DNA of 64,000 nt from Paraburkholderia dioscoreae (GCF_902459535.1 NZ_LR699554.1:1922001-1986000), one strand, 5' to 3'. Shown: positions 33,229 through 43,247, counted from the stretch's first letter. Made by a program: numbers and translations. The notes: generated by a model from the sequence alone, not told the origin.

Positions 33229-36200
33229 CTAGCGTTGCCGCAACCACACGCGGCACAGCGCGACCAGTTTGTCTACGTCGATCGGCTTGGAGACGTAATC
33301 GTCCGCGCCGGCTTCGAGGCAACGGGTGCGGTCGTTCGCCATTGCCTTGGCGGTCAGCGCGATGATCGGCAGATGCGCAAAACGCGGATTGCGGCGAATC
33401 TCGCCCATCGCGGTCAAGCCGTCCATCTCCGGCATCATGATATCCATCAGGATCAGATGCACTTCGGGTCCGTTTTCCAGCGCTTCGAGCGCTTCGCGGC
33501 CGTTGCGCGCAATCTGCAGTTTCGCACCGAGCGGCTCCAGCACGTGCGAGAGCGCAAAAATATTGCGCACGTCGTCCTCAGCCAGCAGGATCGTGCGGCC
33601 TTCAAAGGCATTGTCGCGCTGACGCACGGTGCGCAGCATGCGCTGCTGCTCGGGTGCGAGCGACGATTCGACGCTGTGCAGGAATAGCGTGACTTCGTCG
33701 AGCAGACGCTCGGGCGACTTCGCCCCCTTGATGATGATCGACTTCGAATAGCGGCGCAGGCGGTGCTCTTCGTCGTCGGAGAGCATGCGGCCGGTGTACA
33801 CGATGACCGGCAGCGAGACATGCACGGTGTTCGTGGCGAGCCGTTCCAGCAGATCGTAGCCGGTGCCGTCGGGCAGCGCGAGATCGGTCACCACGCAGTC
33901 GAACGTGACCTTTGCCAGATACGCCAGCGCTTCGGCCAAGGTTGCGACCGCAACGATTTCCGTATTCTCGCTTTGCAGCAGCGCGCGGATGCTTTCGCGC
34001 ATCGGCGCGTCGTCCTCGATCACCAGCACGCGTTTGAGGCGCTGTTGCAGACGCGCCTCAAGGCGGCGGATCGCGGCTTCCATCGTGCCGCGCGCGGTCG
34101 GCTTGAGCGTATAGCCGATGGCGCCGAGGTGCAGCGCCTTGTCGGCGTGGTCGGTGGCCGAGACGATATGAATCGGAATATGCCGTGTGAGCGGATCGTT
34201 CTTCAGCCACTCCAGCACGGTCAGGCCGGACCGGTCCGGCAAGCCGACGTCGAGCAGCACCGCCGCCGGGCGCATGTCGCGCACCAGCGCGAGACCGCTG
34301 GCGGCGTCGCTCGCGTGAACGAAATCGAAATCGAGTTCATGCGTCAGATCGCGCAGGATTTCGGCGAACGCGAGATCGTCTTCCACGGCCACGATCAGGC
34401 GGCCCGCACGCGTACGATTGTCACGGTCGTCGGCAATCGGGCCAATCGGGGTTTCGGGTGCGTTGCCCGTGGTAAGTCCGTTGGCAGGCGTAATCACCGT
34501 GGTCGTGCTGCCGCTCGAAGACGGCCGCGTCAGCAGCGGTTCTGCCGTCGATCCCGCCGCGGCCGGCGCACTTCCCTGCGCCGATACCGATACCGATACG
34601 GACACCGGCGCCGGCACGCAGGCGCCCTCGTTTGCGCTCAAGGCCGCTTCAGCATCGAGCGGCAGCCACAGCGTAAACACGCTGCCCTTGCCGACTTCGC
34701 TCGCCACCGTGATCCGGCCGCCCAGCAGACGCGAAAACTCGCGCGAAATCGACAGACCCAGACCGCTACCGCCGTATTGGCGACTGGTCGAACCGTCCGC
34801 CTGCTGGAACGCCTCGAAGATCATGTCCAGCTTGTCGGGCGCGATGCCGATGCCGGAGTCGCGCACGTCGATACGCAGCATCCCGCCGTCAGTGGGTGCA
34901 ACCGAGAGCGCCACCTCGCCGTGCTCGGTGAATTTCACCGCGTTCGAAAGCAGGTTGCGCAGAATCTGCGTGACGCGCTGGCCGTCGCTGATGAACGTAT
35001 CCGGCGTGCCCGGCAAGCGCTCGAAGGCGAGCCGCAAATGCCTCGCGGCCGCCATTGGCTTGAACATTTCCTCGAGCGCCTGCAAGGTCGCGTCGATCGA
35101 CACCGTTTCGAGTTCGACCGTGACCTGGCCGGCTTCGACCTTCGACAGATCGAGAATGTCGTTGATCAGCACCAGCAGGTCGCTGTTGGAGGCGTGAATC
35201 GTCTCCGCGTAGCGCACCTGTTCTTCGGTCAGATTGCCGGTGCGGTTCTGCTGCAGCAGCTTCGCGAGAATCAGCGAACTGTTCAGCGGCGTGCGCAGTT
35301 CGTGCGACATGTTGGCGAGAAATTCGGACTTGTAGCGGCTCGACTGTTCGAGGCGCGCCGCGTTGGCCGCAAGGTCGTCCTGCGCACGCAGCAAATCGGA
35401 CTTCTGCCGCTCGAGACGCTGCGCATATTCTTCCAGTTGCACGTTGGTCTGTTCGAGTTCGGCCTGCTGCGCTTCCAGTCGCGTTTGCGATTCCATCAGC
35501 GCGCGGCCGCGTTCTTCGAGTCCTTCATTGGAGACGCGCAACTCTTCCTGCTGAACCTGCAACTCTTCATTCAACTGCTGCGTTTCTGCCAGCGCATCCT
35601 GCAACCGCTCCCGATACAGCGCTGCTTCGACGAAATCGCCCATGCTGCTGGCGATCAGTTCCATGAACTCCTGGTCGCGCGGCGCCAGTTCGCGCACAAA
35701 GCCCAGTTCGACCACGCCGTTGACCTCGCCGTCGTTTTCGATCGGCACGATGAGCAGGTTCTTCGGCGCGCTCCTGCCGGTCGCCGACACCACCTGCACA
35801 TAATTTGCCGGCACGTCGCGCAAGACCAGCGTGCGGCGTGCGGCGGCCGCCTGGCCGATCAGCGTCTCGCCTTCTTCGAAATTGCGCGCGGTGGCCTGTT
35901 CGCTCTCACGGCTGAAGCCGTACGTCGCAATGCGGCGCAGCGCGCCATGCCGTTTGTCGCGTACATAGAGCGCGGCAACGGCGGCGTCGAGATACTGCGC
36001 GAGGAAGTCGAGCATTGCGCGGCCCACCAGCGGCGGGGTGGCTTGACCAACGACCTTTTCGGCAAGCAGGCGTTGCCCCGAGCGCAACCATACCTGCTCC
36101 TGCAACATCTCGGTCTGTTCGGCCTGCTGACGTAGCACGCCGTCATACGTGGACGAGAGGCTCATCAGTTCGCGCCGCCCCATCCACGCAAGCAGTCCGC

Positions 36201-36795
36201 TCACGCCCAGGCTAAAGAGCAGAAACACGCTCACGAGCGTGGTGGTGACACGGCGCGTCGCCTCCGCGCGTTCCTGGCGCAGGCGTAATTCGACATCGAG
36301 AAAATCGCCGAATTCACGGCGCGTCTCGTCGAATTCGATCTTGCCGCGACCGCTCGCCACAGCGCTTTCGAAATTCTGATTACGGCGGCGCGCGTCGATC
36401 ATCTCCTCAGCGTAGCGGTTCCAGCGCTGCTGGATCGCCTCGATCTGTTTGAGCTTGTCGACCTGTGGCGGGTTGTCGGAAACCAGTTCCTGCAAGGCTT
36501 CGATCTGGGTCTTGAAGCGCGGGCCGCCTTCTTCATAAGGCGCGAGAAAACTCTCGTCGCCCGTGATCAGGAAGCCTCGCATCGAGGATTCGCGGTCGAC
36601 CGCGAGACGCAGCATTTCATTGGCCTGGCCGATCACGCGCTCGGAGTGCTCGGCCCAATTCATGGTCGAGACCAGATAAGCAATCAGTCCGACGAAGACA
36701 GCCATCGTCACGAGGCCGACACCCAAAGGCAACGCGATGTTGCGCCGAATGATGCTGCGAAAACGATTCTGGTCGACGGCCTGGGATGCGGTCAT
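33229..36795 (-). CDS. CHASE3-GAF hybrid sensor histidine kinase with three receiver domains
   Basis: This 1188-residue membrane kinase has TM1 at about 26-48, a periplasmic CHASE3 domain to about 185 (SERVIGQANEMLRLAVDRESSMRGFLITGDE), and TM2 at about 190-212. A GAF domain follows (about 245-385), then a long coiled coil, HisKA (MSHELRTPLNSSL, His near 498) and HATPase (LLSNAVKF, GGSGLGLSISREFSRLLGG). Three receivers lie near 800, 920 and 1065. Receiver 1 has LLDVGLPDRSG, receiver 2 VTDLALPDGTG and receiver 3 LMDIMMPEMDG. The linker before receiver 1 holds a Val-Ser repeat from a CCGATA hexanucleotide repeat. Start ATG 36795 is chosen because the sequence upstream is not protein-like. It heads the operon with cheR, cheB and the receiver-kinase. 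Confidence 0.92.
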   Translation of the reverse strand: MTASQAVDQNRFRSIIRRNIALPLGVGLVTMAVFVGLIAYLVSTMNWAEHSERVIGQANEMLRLAVDRESSMRGFLITGDESFLAPYEEGGPRFKTQIEALQELVSDNPPQVDKLKQIEAIQQRWNRYAEEMIDARRRNQNFESAVASGRGKIEFDETRREFGDFLDVELRLRQERAEATRRVTTTLVSVFLLFSLGVSGLLAWMGRRELMSLSSTYDGVLRQQAEQTEMLQEQVWLRSGQRLLAEKVVGQATPPLVGRAMLDFLAQYLDAAVAALYVRDKRHGALRRIATYGFSRESEQATARNFEEGETLIGQAAAARRTLVLRDVPANYVQVVSATGRSAPKNLLIVPIENDGEVNGVVELGFVRELAPRDQEFMELIASSMGDFVEAALYRERLQDALAETQQLNEELQVQQEELRVSNEGLEERGRALMESQTRLEAQQAELEQTNVQLEEYAQRLERQKSDLLRAQDDLAANAARLEQSSRYKSEFLANMSHELRTPLNSSLILAKLLQQNRTGNLTEEQVRYAETIHASNSDLLVLINDILDLSKVEAGQVTVELETVSIDATLQALEEMFKPMAAARHLRLAFERLPGTPDTFISDGQRVTQILRNLLSNAVKFTEHGEVALSVAPTDGGMLRIDVRDSGIGIAPDKLDMIFEAFQQADGSTSRQYGGSGLGLSISREFSRLLGGRITVASEVGKGSVFTLWLPLDAEAALSANEGACVPAPVSVSVSVSAQGSAPAAAGSTAEPLLTRPSSSGSTTTVITPANGLTTGNAPETPIGPIADDRDNRTRAGRLIVAVEDDLAFAEILRDLTHELDFDFVHASDAASGLALVRDMRPAAVLLDVGLPDRSGLTVLEWLKNDPLTRHIPIHIVSATDHADKALHLGAIGYTLKPTARGTMEAAIRRLEARLQQRLKRVLVIEDDAPMRESIRALLQSENTEIVAVATLAEALAYLAKVTFDCVVTDLALPDGTGYDLLERLATNTVHVSLPVIVYTGRMLSDDEEHRLRRYSKSIIIKGAKSPERLLDEVTLFLHSVESSLAPEQQRMLRTVRQRDNAFEGRTILLAEDDVRNIFALSHVLEPLGAKLQIARNGREALEALENGPEVHLILMDIMMPEMDGLTAMGEIRRNPRFAHLPIIALTAKAMANDRTRCLEAGADDYVSKPIDVDKLVALCRVWLRQR
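34581..34600 (-). repeat. short CCGATA repeat in the kinase linker
   Basis: Three CCGATA copies and one degenerate copy encode alternating Val-Ser residues in the linker between the ATPase domain and the first receiver. It is in frame, so copy-number change would only alter linker length. Confidence 0.8.
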
Positions 36796-37057
36796 TTTTT
36801 CTGTCTTCGGCTTGGCGAATCGGGTCGATTCGGAATATTTTTCAGAAGTTCGGTTGATTCGTTTTGTCGCGATACGACGGGCGTAATCATACAGGATGGG
36901 GTCTATTTTTGAGATGCCCGCGTGCGGTTTTAGGCTTGCTGGGCGGGGCTGCTGCCGGATCACGCAACTTTGCGCCGGTTGCGTGAGTCAATCGTGCGAG
37001 GAATACCAATCCGCCGTTCGATCATTCGATCGCCGCCCCACTTTTATCCGGTAGCCG

Positions 37058-38872
37058 ATGCCTTCTCACGCCTTCGCCACACTTACTCGCGCCCCCCTTC
37101 GCACGCTCCTCGCCGCAGTGTTCGTATGGCATGCCTCACTGAGCGGCGCAGCCCAGATTGGCGATTTGCCCTCGACGCCTCGCGGCATCGTGGCCGCCAC
37201 CGTGCATGTCGAACCGCCCACCCAGGCTTCGCCCGTCGTGCCCATTCCGCCGTCTGAGTATTACCCCACGCTCTATCGCTATGTGCAACTCGCGCATCTC
37301 TATCCGGACAGCAAAACGTTCGCGGACATGGTGCCGCTTCGAGCGCCCGCTCAGATCGCCGCCGCGTACGACGCCGCGAAGCAACATCCCCGCTTCAGTC
37401 TCGCCGACTTCGTGAAGCACAACTTCACATTGCCCACGCGCACGGCGAATGCCTATGTCTCCGACCCGAATCAGGACGTGACCGGCCATATCGATACGCT
37501 CTGGAACGTACTGCGCCGCGAGCCGGACGCGACCGCGAGCCCGTGGTCCTCGCTGCTGCCGCTGCCGTATGCGTATATCGTGCCGGGCGACCGCTTCGAT
37601 GAGATCTACTACTGGGACTCGTACTTCATCATGCTCGGCCTCGAACAGAGCGGCCAGCATGCGCTGGTCGTCGACGAACTGAAGAACTTCGCGACCTTGA
37701 TCGACCGCTACGGCCATATTCCGAACGGCAATCGCACCTACTATCTGAGCCGCTCGCAACCGCCGTTCTTCGCGCAGATGGTGCGGCTCGTCGCCGAAAA
37801 AGACGGCGACGCCGTCTACGCGCAATATCTGCCCGAATTGCAGCGCGAGTACGCATACTGGATGGACGGCAGCGAAGGCCTCTCCGCAGGCCACGCGAAC
37901 CGCCATGTGGTGCGCCTGCCGGACGGCACCCTGCTCAATCGCTATTGGGACGAACGCGCGGCCCCGCGCGACGAGTCGTATCGCGAAGACGTGCTGACCG
38001 CGCAGCAGACCCCGCAACGCGACGCCGCGGATCTCTGGCGCAATCTGCGCGCCGGCGGCGAAACCGGCTGGGATTTCAGCTCGCGCTGGTTCGCGGACGG
38101 CAAGACGCTCGCCACCGTCGACGTGACCTCGCTCGTGCCCGTCGATCTGAATTGCCTGCTGACCGATATGGAGCGCACGCTGGCGAAGGCCTACCGTCTG
38201 CGCGGCGACGTCACGCATGCGGAAAATATGGAACGGCGCACCGCCGCCCGCGCCGAAGCCATTCGCCGCGTGCTGTGGGATCCGCAGTTGCAGGCATTCG
38301 GCGATTACGACTTCGTGCATCGCACGCTGACGCACAGACTCACCGCCGCGACAGTGTATCCGCTGTATACGGGCATAGCCAGCCGTCAGCAGGCAAAGGC
38401 TGTTGCCGCCACGTTGCAGCGTGAGTTGCTCCGCCCGGGTGGGCTCGCCACCACGCAAGTGGCGAGCGGCCAGCAGTGGGATGCGCCGAACGGCTGGGCA
38501 CCATTGCAGTATCTGGCGGTGATCGGCTTGCGCCGTTACAGCGAACCGGCACTCGCGCAAACCATCGCGACACGCTGGATCAAAACCAATGTGTCGTACT
38601 ACCAGCACACGGGCAAGCTCGTCGAGAAATACGATATCGACGCCGCCACACCCGGCGTCTCGGCGGGCGGCGGCGAATATCCGTTGCAGGACGGGTTCGG
38701 TTGGACCAACGGCGTGCTGCGCGCGTTGCTCGCGCTGTACCCGCAGGCGGTGCAGGCCTCGCGTCCCGGCGATCTCCCCGAAGGTCCGGCGGGTGTGTCG
38801 GCAGCCGCGGCCGCCGCTGCCGCCGCGCCGAAGAATACGCATCGGCTGGATGGCACGCGGGTGAATCCGTAG
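37058..38872 (+). CDS. treA: periplasmic trehalase (GH37)
   Basis: This 604-residue GH37 enzyme has an N-terminal signal peptide (about residues 1-33, LLAAVFVWHASLSGAAQ). Both trehalase signatures are visible: PGDRFDEIYYWDSYF and QQWDAPNGWAPLQYL; the NGNRTYYLSRSQPPFF block also fits. It hydrolyses trehalose to two glucose molecules in the periplasm, letting the cell use an osmolyte common in soil and plants. The C-terminal tail carries a run of nine Ala residues not seen in the catalytic core. It is divergent from the hybrid kinase operon and convergent with katE. Confidence 0.94.
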   Translation: MPSHAFATLTRAPLRTLLAAVFVWHASLSGAAQIGDLPSTPRGIVAATVHVEPPTQASPVVPIPPSEYYPTLYRYVQLAHLYPDSKTFADMVPLRAPAQIAAAYDAAKQHPRFSLADFVKHNFTLPTRTANAYVSDPNQDVTGHIDTLWNVLRREPDATASPWSSLLPLPYAYIVPGDRFDEIYYWDSYFIMLGLEQSGQHALVVDELKNFATLIDRYGHIPNGNRTYYLSRSQPPFFAQMVRLVAEKDGDAVYAQYLPELQREYAYWMDGSEGLSAGHANRHVVRLPDGTLLNRYWDERAAPRDESYREDVLTAQQTPQRDAADLWRNLRAGGETGWDFSSRWFADGKTLATVDVTSLVPVDLNCLLTDMERTLAKAYRLRGDVTHAENMERRTAARAEAIRRVLWDPQLQAFGDYDFVHRTLTHRLTAATVYPLYTGIASRQQAKAVAATLQRELLRPGGLATTQVASGQQWDAPNGWAPLQYLAVIGLRRYSEPALAQTIATRWIKTNVSYYQHTGKLVEKYDIDAATPGVSAGGGEYPLQDGFGWTNGVLRALLALYPQAVQASRPGDLPEGPAGVSAAAAAAAAAPKNTHRLDGTRVNP

Positions 38873-38882
38873 CATGAAAAAA

Positions 38883-38906
38883 CCTGGCGGGTCTGCACCT
38901 GCCAGG
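38883..38906. terminator. terminator shared by treA and katE
   Basis: CCTGGCGGGT pairs with ACCTGCCAGG (one G-U wobble) around a CTGC loop. A6 lies on the left flank, so on the minus strand the hairpin is followed by T6, a standard Rho-independent terminator for katE. In the plus direction it is followed only by CTTCTT, a weaker signal for treA. Confidence 0.85.
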
Positions 38907-38933
38907 CTTCTTCCGAAACGATTCGACAGACGC

Positions 38934-41057
38934 TTACGCCGGCACGGTCTCGGCCTGCTGCGCACGCGACCACACGCGGTGCTTCTCGGCTGCCTTGATG
39001 AAGGCCTTCAGTACTTCAGCGGCCTGCTTGTCGTCGCCGGTTGCGACGCCGTCGGCATTGTCCGGCAAGTGCGCCGCGGCGAGCACGTCACGCCCCGCGC
39101 CGATTGCCGCAATCGCCTTCAGATGCTTGAACGCCTCGAGCACGAAATGCCGCGCGTCGCCCGATTGCGCCAGCGTCTTCGCGCCCTGGTCGCCACCCAC
39201 CACGATCACCGCGTCGAACATGATCGACGGCAAGCCGGCAATCGTGGCGTCCGGCGCCATGCCGTCGATCGCGGCAAGCGTCGGGGCGATCAACATGGGC
39301 GTTGCGCCCTCGCCTTGCAGCGCCTGCTGAAGCTTCCTGATGGCGGCGCCATCGGAACCGGGCGCGGCCAGCAACGCGATCTTGCGGGTCTTGATGCCCG
39401 GCTTCACGCGGTTGAGCAGGCTCAGCGCCGGTGATTCCTTGGGACCGGACAGCTTCGCCGTGCCTTTCTTCGGTGTCGGCAAACCCAGCCCGTCGGCCAC
39501 CTGCGCCGCGAGCCCCGCATCGAAGTTGGCGAGAATCTCGTTCACCACGCGTGCACGAATCTCCGGCTTCGTCACCTTGCCGAGTTCGAACTGATAAGCC
39601 GCGGCGATATGGTCTTTCTCGGGCTGGGACATGCTGTTGTAAAACAGCGCGGCCTGCGAGAAATGATCGGCGAACGATTCGCTGCGCACGCGAATCTTGG
39701 TGCCTTCCACGCGCTCCTGATAGCTTTCGAAGCCGCCGTCGGACGGCGCCGGATCGGTTTCCTTCGGCCAGCCGCCGCTCAGCGAATTCGGCTCGTACGA
39801 GGCCTGGCCGACGTTGATGGTCTGCCGGTGCATTGCGTCACGCTGGTTGTTGTTGAACGGACATACGGGCCGGTTGATTGGAATCTCGTGAAAGTTCGGG
39901 CCGCCCAGGCGGCTGATCTGCGTATCCGTGTACGAGAACAGACGACCTTGCAGAAGCGGATCGTTCGAAAAGTCGATGCCAGGCACGACATGGCCCGGAT
40001 GAAACGCCACCTGTTCGGTTTCGGCGAAGAAGTTGTCCGGATTGCGATTGAGCGTCATTTTGCCGATGATCTTCACCGGCACCAGTTCTTCCGGAATCAG
40101 CTTGGTCGGATCGAGCAGGTCGAAGTCGAACTTATGTTCGTCCGCTTCCTCGATGATCTGCACGCCGAGCTCGAACTCGGGGAAGTCCCCCCGTTCGATC
40201 GACTCCCACAAATCGCGCCGATGAAAATCCGGGTCTTTACCGGCCAGCTTCTGCGCTTCGTCCCATAGCAGCGAGTACGAGCCCAGCACCGGGCGCCAGT
40301 GAAATTTGACGAAGCGCCCCTTGCCTTGCGCATTCACGAAACGGAACGTGTGAATGCCGAAGCCTTCCATGGTGCGCAGGCTGCGCGGGATCGCACGGTC
40401 CGACATGGTCCACAGCACCATATGCGCGGACTCGGGCACCAGCGAGACGAAATCCCAGAAGGTGTCGTGCGCGGAACCGCCAGTCGGCATTTCGTTCGGC
40501 GCTTCCGGCTTGACCGCATGCACGAAGTCGGGAAACTTGATGGCGTCCTGAATGAAGAACACCGGCATGTTGTTGCCGACCAGATCGTAATTGCCTTCCT
40601 GCGTATAGAACTTCACGGCGAAGCCGCGCACGTCGCGCACCGTGTCGGCGGAACCGCGCGGGCCCTGTACCGTGGAAAAGCGCACATACACCGGCGTCTG
40701 CACAGCGGGATCCTGCAGAAACGCGGCCTTGGTGTATTCCTGCATCGATTCGTACACCTGAAACACGCCGTGCGCCGCCGAGCCGCGCGCGTGCACGATG
40801 CGCTCAGGAATACGCTCATGGTCGAAGTGCGTGATCTTCTCACGCATGATGAAGTCTTCAAGCAGGGAGGGGCCGCGCGGGCCAGCGCGCAGCGTGTTCT
40901 GATTGTCGGCGATCTTGACGCCCTGATTGGTTCTCAGCGCCTCGCCTTCTGGATGAACTCGAAACTGTTCGAGATCCTTCGATTTCGGATCCGGTTGCGG
41001 CCCATTCGCCGGCGCGTTTTTCGCTACCGGCTTCTGTGCATTCGTTTTACCTGCCAT
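38934..41057 (-). CDS. katE: large-subunit catalase HPII
   Basis: This 707-residue monofunctional heme catalase has the distal His89 in RIVHARGSAAHG, the heme-ligand Tyr in RLFSYTDTQISRLG, NDPLLQGRLFSY and PNFHEIPINRP. About 150 C-terminal residues form the DJ-1/PfpI-like (class I amidotransferase-fold) domain typical of HPII (KIALLAAPGSDGAAI...FDAVIVVGGDQGAKTL). It disproportionates H2O2. ATG 41057 is chosen because AAGGAGCAG precedes it at the right distance and the N-terminus MAGKTNAQK is typical. Together with ahpCF 8 kb away it gives the region a peroxide-defence theme. Confidence 0.96.
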   Translation of the reverse strand: MAGKTNAQKPVAKNAPANGPQPDPKSKDLEQFRVHPEGEALRTNQGVKIADNQNTLRAGPRGPSLLEDFIMREKITHFDHERIPERIVHARGSAAHGVFQVYESMQEYTKAAFLQDPAVQTPVYVRFSTVQGPRGSADTVRDVRGFAVKFYTQEGNYDLVGNNMPVFFIQDAIKFPDFVHAVKPEAPNEMPTGGSAHDTFWDFVSLVPESAHMVLWTMSDRAIPRSLRTMEGFGIHTFRFVNAQGKGRFVKFHWRPVLGSYSLLWDEAQKLAGKDPDFHRRDLWESIERGDFPEFELGVQIIEEADEHKFDFDLLDPTKLIPEELVPVKIIGKMTLNRNPDNFFAETEQVAFHPGHVVPGIDFSNDPLLQGRLFSYTDTQISRLGGPNFHEIPINRPVCPFNNNQRDAMHRQTINVGQASYEPNSLSGGWPKETDPAPSDGGFESYQERVEGTKIRVRSESFADHFSQAALFYNSMSQPEKDHIAAAYQFELGKVTKPEIRARVVNEILANFDAGLAAQVADGLGLPTPKKGTAKLSGPKESPALSLLNRVKPGIKTRKIALLAAPGSDGAAIRKLQQALQGEGATPMLIAPTLAAIDGMAPDATIAGLPSIMFDAVIVVGGDQGAKTLAQSGDARHFVLEAFKHLKAIAAIGAGRDVLAAAHLPDNADGVATGDDKQAAEVLKAFIKAAEKHRVWSRAQQAETVPA

Positions 41058-41249
41058 GAGAATCTGCTCCTTGCGTTCGAGGCGTGCCGGCGGGGAAATC
41101 CGGTCTAACGCGCCGAATGAAGGCAGCAAACCATGTACCCGCAAACGGCCCGATCGCACGTGCCGTTTGCCGGGTTGCCGATCACTGGCAATGCGGCGCG
41201 CTGCATTTGCGCGCCGCTGTCCATGACACTCATACGCAAGAGCGCTGCA

Positions 41250-42149
41250 TCAGAAGCGATAGTTGATGGAAATATCGGCTACGCCATTGGCCTTGCGATG
41301 CGTGACGGGACTATTGCCCGCGCTGCCGACCAACTGTTGGAATGCGCCGTCCGCGGTGGCGAACCAATGCTTGTCGAACAGCCACACCGCGCTGATGCCA
41401 AAGCCCACCGACTTGAAGCCCGCACTGGCGTGGTATTGCGAAAACTGCGAGTGCGCAGCCTGACTCTGATTCACGCCGAACCAGCTATTCATGTAAGTGG
41501 AGTCCGCCAGCGTCACATTCGGACCGGCGAACCAGAAGAACTGCTTCGTGCTGCCCGGCATCGGCATATATGCGCCGAAATCGCCAGTCCAGCCGTTCGA
41601 ACCGCCGAAATAGCGTCTGACGTCGGCGCGTAACACCAGCGGGAAGTCTTTCGACAGCACGTATTCGCCGGCCAGTTTGATACCCGGCGCCGGATTGATA
41701 TTGCCGAGACCGTTCAGTTCCTGCGGATCGTCATGGCCGCGCCGTCCGAGGTCGTAGACGGCCGCCACACTGGCGCGCCAGTTCTGGCCTTGCGCGAAGT
41801 TGACGCCGAAACCCTCGCCGCTCGATAAGAAGAACAGATCCTTGTAGCGCACGTCGATGCTCGGGCCCGTCATGAGGTGATACCGGTCCGAGCCCTCGTA
41901 GCGCGGCTGGAACGACGTCGCCAGCCCAAGGCGTACCTGCCAGTCCGGGATATTGGGCTGCCACATCTTCTGCAGCGGAATACCGACCGAATATTGCCAT
42001 TCGCCGAGCGGCGAAGGCGTCTGGGCCGAGACCGAAGCCGGGAACACAGCGATACCGCCAACGGTCGCGGCGGCGACCAGCGAAATTGCCGCGATGCCTG
42101 CATTATTGCGGAGCCTGCCGCCCCGCTTTCTACGGCTGTTGAACACCAC
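41250..42149 (-). CDS. MipA/OmpV family outer membrane protein
   Basis: This 299-residue protein has a signal peptide (AAISLVAAATVGGIAVFPASVSAQ, cleavage near SAQ-TP) after a basic N-terminus. Amphipathic beta strands follow (RLGLATSFQPRYEGSDRYHLMTGPSIDVRYKD pattern) and the C-terminus is Phe (DISINYRF). The start is GTG 42149 with GGAG seven bases upstream. MipA proteins are described as scaffolds between murein enzymes or as small porins. It is transcribed toward katE with a 192-base spacer; no operon partner is evident. Confidence 0.83.
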   Translation of the reverse strand: MVFNSRRKRGGRLRNNAGIAAISLVAAATVGGIAVFPASVSAQTPSPLGEWQYSVGIPLQKMWQPNIPDWQVRLGLATSFQPRYEGSDRYHLMTGPSIDVRYKDLFFLSSGEGFGVNFAQGQNWRASVAAVYDLGRRGHDDPQELNGLGNINPAPGIKLAGEYVLSKDFPLVLRADVRRYFGGSNGWTGDFGAYMPMPGSTKQFFWFAGPNVTLADSTYMNSWFGVNQSQAAHSQFSQYHASAGFKSVGFGISAVWLFDKHWFATADGAFQQLVGSAGNSPVTHRKANGVADISINYRF

Positions 42150-42553
42150 AAATCTCCGATCTCGCGTATCGCGAAGAGAGGGTTATGTTTCGCCCAAGGT
42201 CCGCAATGGATAAAAAAACACCCGGGCGGCCGCCGCGTTACTACGCACGGCATGTAATTTTTTCAGCGAACGACGCGCACTACCGGCAAACCCAAGCGAT
42301 CACAGCCGTAAATCAGGTATTTGTCTAAGCAGACCGTTACGAAAGATTTGCCGATGGACGCACCATTGCAAAATGCGGGCCTGGTGGTTCACGAGCGGGC
42401 CCGGGCCAGCGCAGACAAGCACCAGACAAGCACGAAATACCCTCGGCCCTCTGTCAAGGGCGCACGGCCCGACCATGGCCGTAGGTCCGACGGCCTGCGC
42501 TCCTGCATGAACGGCTTGGCGATGAGACCCACGGCCGCCGGACCGAACGGCGA
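42150..42553. other. 404-base spacer without a convincing gene
   Basis: This lies between the MipA-like gene and acdR. It must contain the MipA-like promoter near the left side (a TCGCGTATCGCGA palindrome lies at about 42163-42175) and the end of the acdR transcript on the right. The open frames here lack ribosome sites and resemble no family. No strong terminator was seen. Confidence 0.5.
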
Positions 42554-43084
42554 TCACAACGGAAATTTGGTGGTCGAAAGAATTTCCTTAAGCACCATGA
42601 ACGAGCGGATTTGCCGGACTCCCGGCAAATAGAGCAACTGCTCCGCGTGCAGACGATTGAAACTGTCGCTGTCGCGCGTGCGAATGGTCATGAAATAGTC
42701 GAACTCACCGGTCACGACATGGCATTCCATGCAGCCGGTCACGTTCTGCGCCGCCTTCTCGAACTCGGCAAACGATTCCGGCGTGGAGCGATCCAGCACC
42801 ACGCCGATCATCACCAGCATTCCCGCCCCTGCCGCTTTCGGGTCGATCAGCGCGACGACCGCCTGGATCAGCCCGGATTCCTTGAGCCGCTCCACACGCC
42901 GCAAGCATGCAGGCGCGCTCAGCTTGACCCTGGCAGCAAGCGCGACATTCGAAATCGACGCGTCGGTTTGCAGTTGCCGAAGAATCGCGCGATCGATGCG
43001 GTCGAGTGATTGCAGCGGATCGGCCCGAACCGCCGCGACCGCAACGGCCCTCTTCTGGTCCTTACGAAGTTTTGTTGCGCTCAT
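42554..43084 (-). CDS. acdR: Lrp/AsnC family regulator of ACC deaminase
   Basis: This 176-residue protein has a winged helix (SLDRIDRAILRQLQTDASISNVALAARVKLSAPACLRRVERL) followed by an AsnC-type RAM ligand-binding domain (LVMIGVVLDRSTPESFAEFEKAAQN...VTGEFDYFMTIRTRD). It is divergent from acdS, and an Lrp-type gene in this position is the known activator AcdR, which responds to ACC and leucine in Pseudomonas and Burkholderia. About 25 extra basic residues precede the winged helix. The shared spacer carries TTTATTAA direct repeats. Confidence 0.88.
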   Translation of the reverse strand: MSATKLRKDQKRAVAVAAVRADPLQSLDRIDRAILRQLQTDASISNVALAARVKLSAPACLRRVERLKESGLIQAVVALIDPKAAGAGMLVMIGVVLDRSTPESFAEFEKAAQNVTGCMECHVVTGEFDYFMTIRTRDSDSFNRLHAEQLLYLPGVRQIRSFMVLKEILSTTKFPL

Positions 43085-43247
43085 AGGCTCGAATTATTCA
43101 TTTTTATTAATCCATTCCACTCGAAACTTTATTAAAAGTATGACGAGCACAATTCTTTTGCAAGCACATTTCTGGCGGTTCTCCCTACCATTTCATTAAC
43201 GCGACGCAACGACGTTCGCGTCACACTGACTAAACCACGGAGCTGCC
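43085..43247. promoter_or_regulatory. acdR-acdS divergent control region
   Basis: This 163-base AT-rich spacer holds TTTATTAA twice in the same orientation, at 43102-43109 and 43127-43134, 25 bases apart. This phasing is near a whole number of helical turns and fits Lrp-type binding on one DNA face. A good ribosome site (GGAG) lies before acdS ATG 43248. That the repeats bind AcdR is an inference. Confidence 0.55.

Noticed and set aside
33763..36135. 790-codon plus-strand open frame opposite the hybrid kinase
   Set aside because: Antisense shadow with skewed Arg/Gln composition; the kinase domains on the minus strand are unambiguous.
38800..38835. Poly-Ala stretch at the trehalase C-terminus as a slippage locus
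   Set aside because: The codons are mixed (GCC, GCG, GCT), not a perfect tandem unit, and it lies outside the catalytic core.
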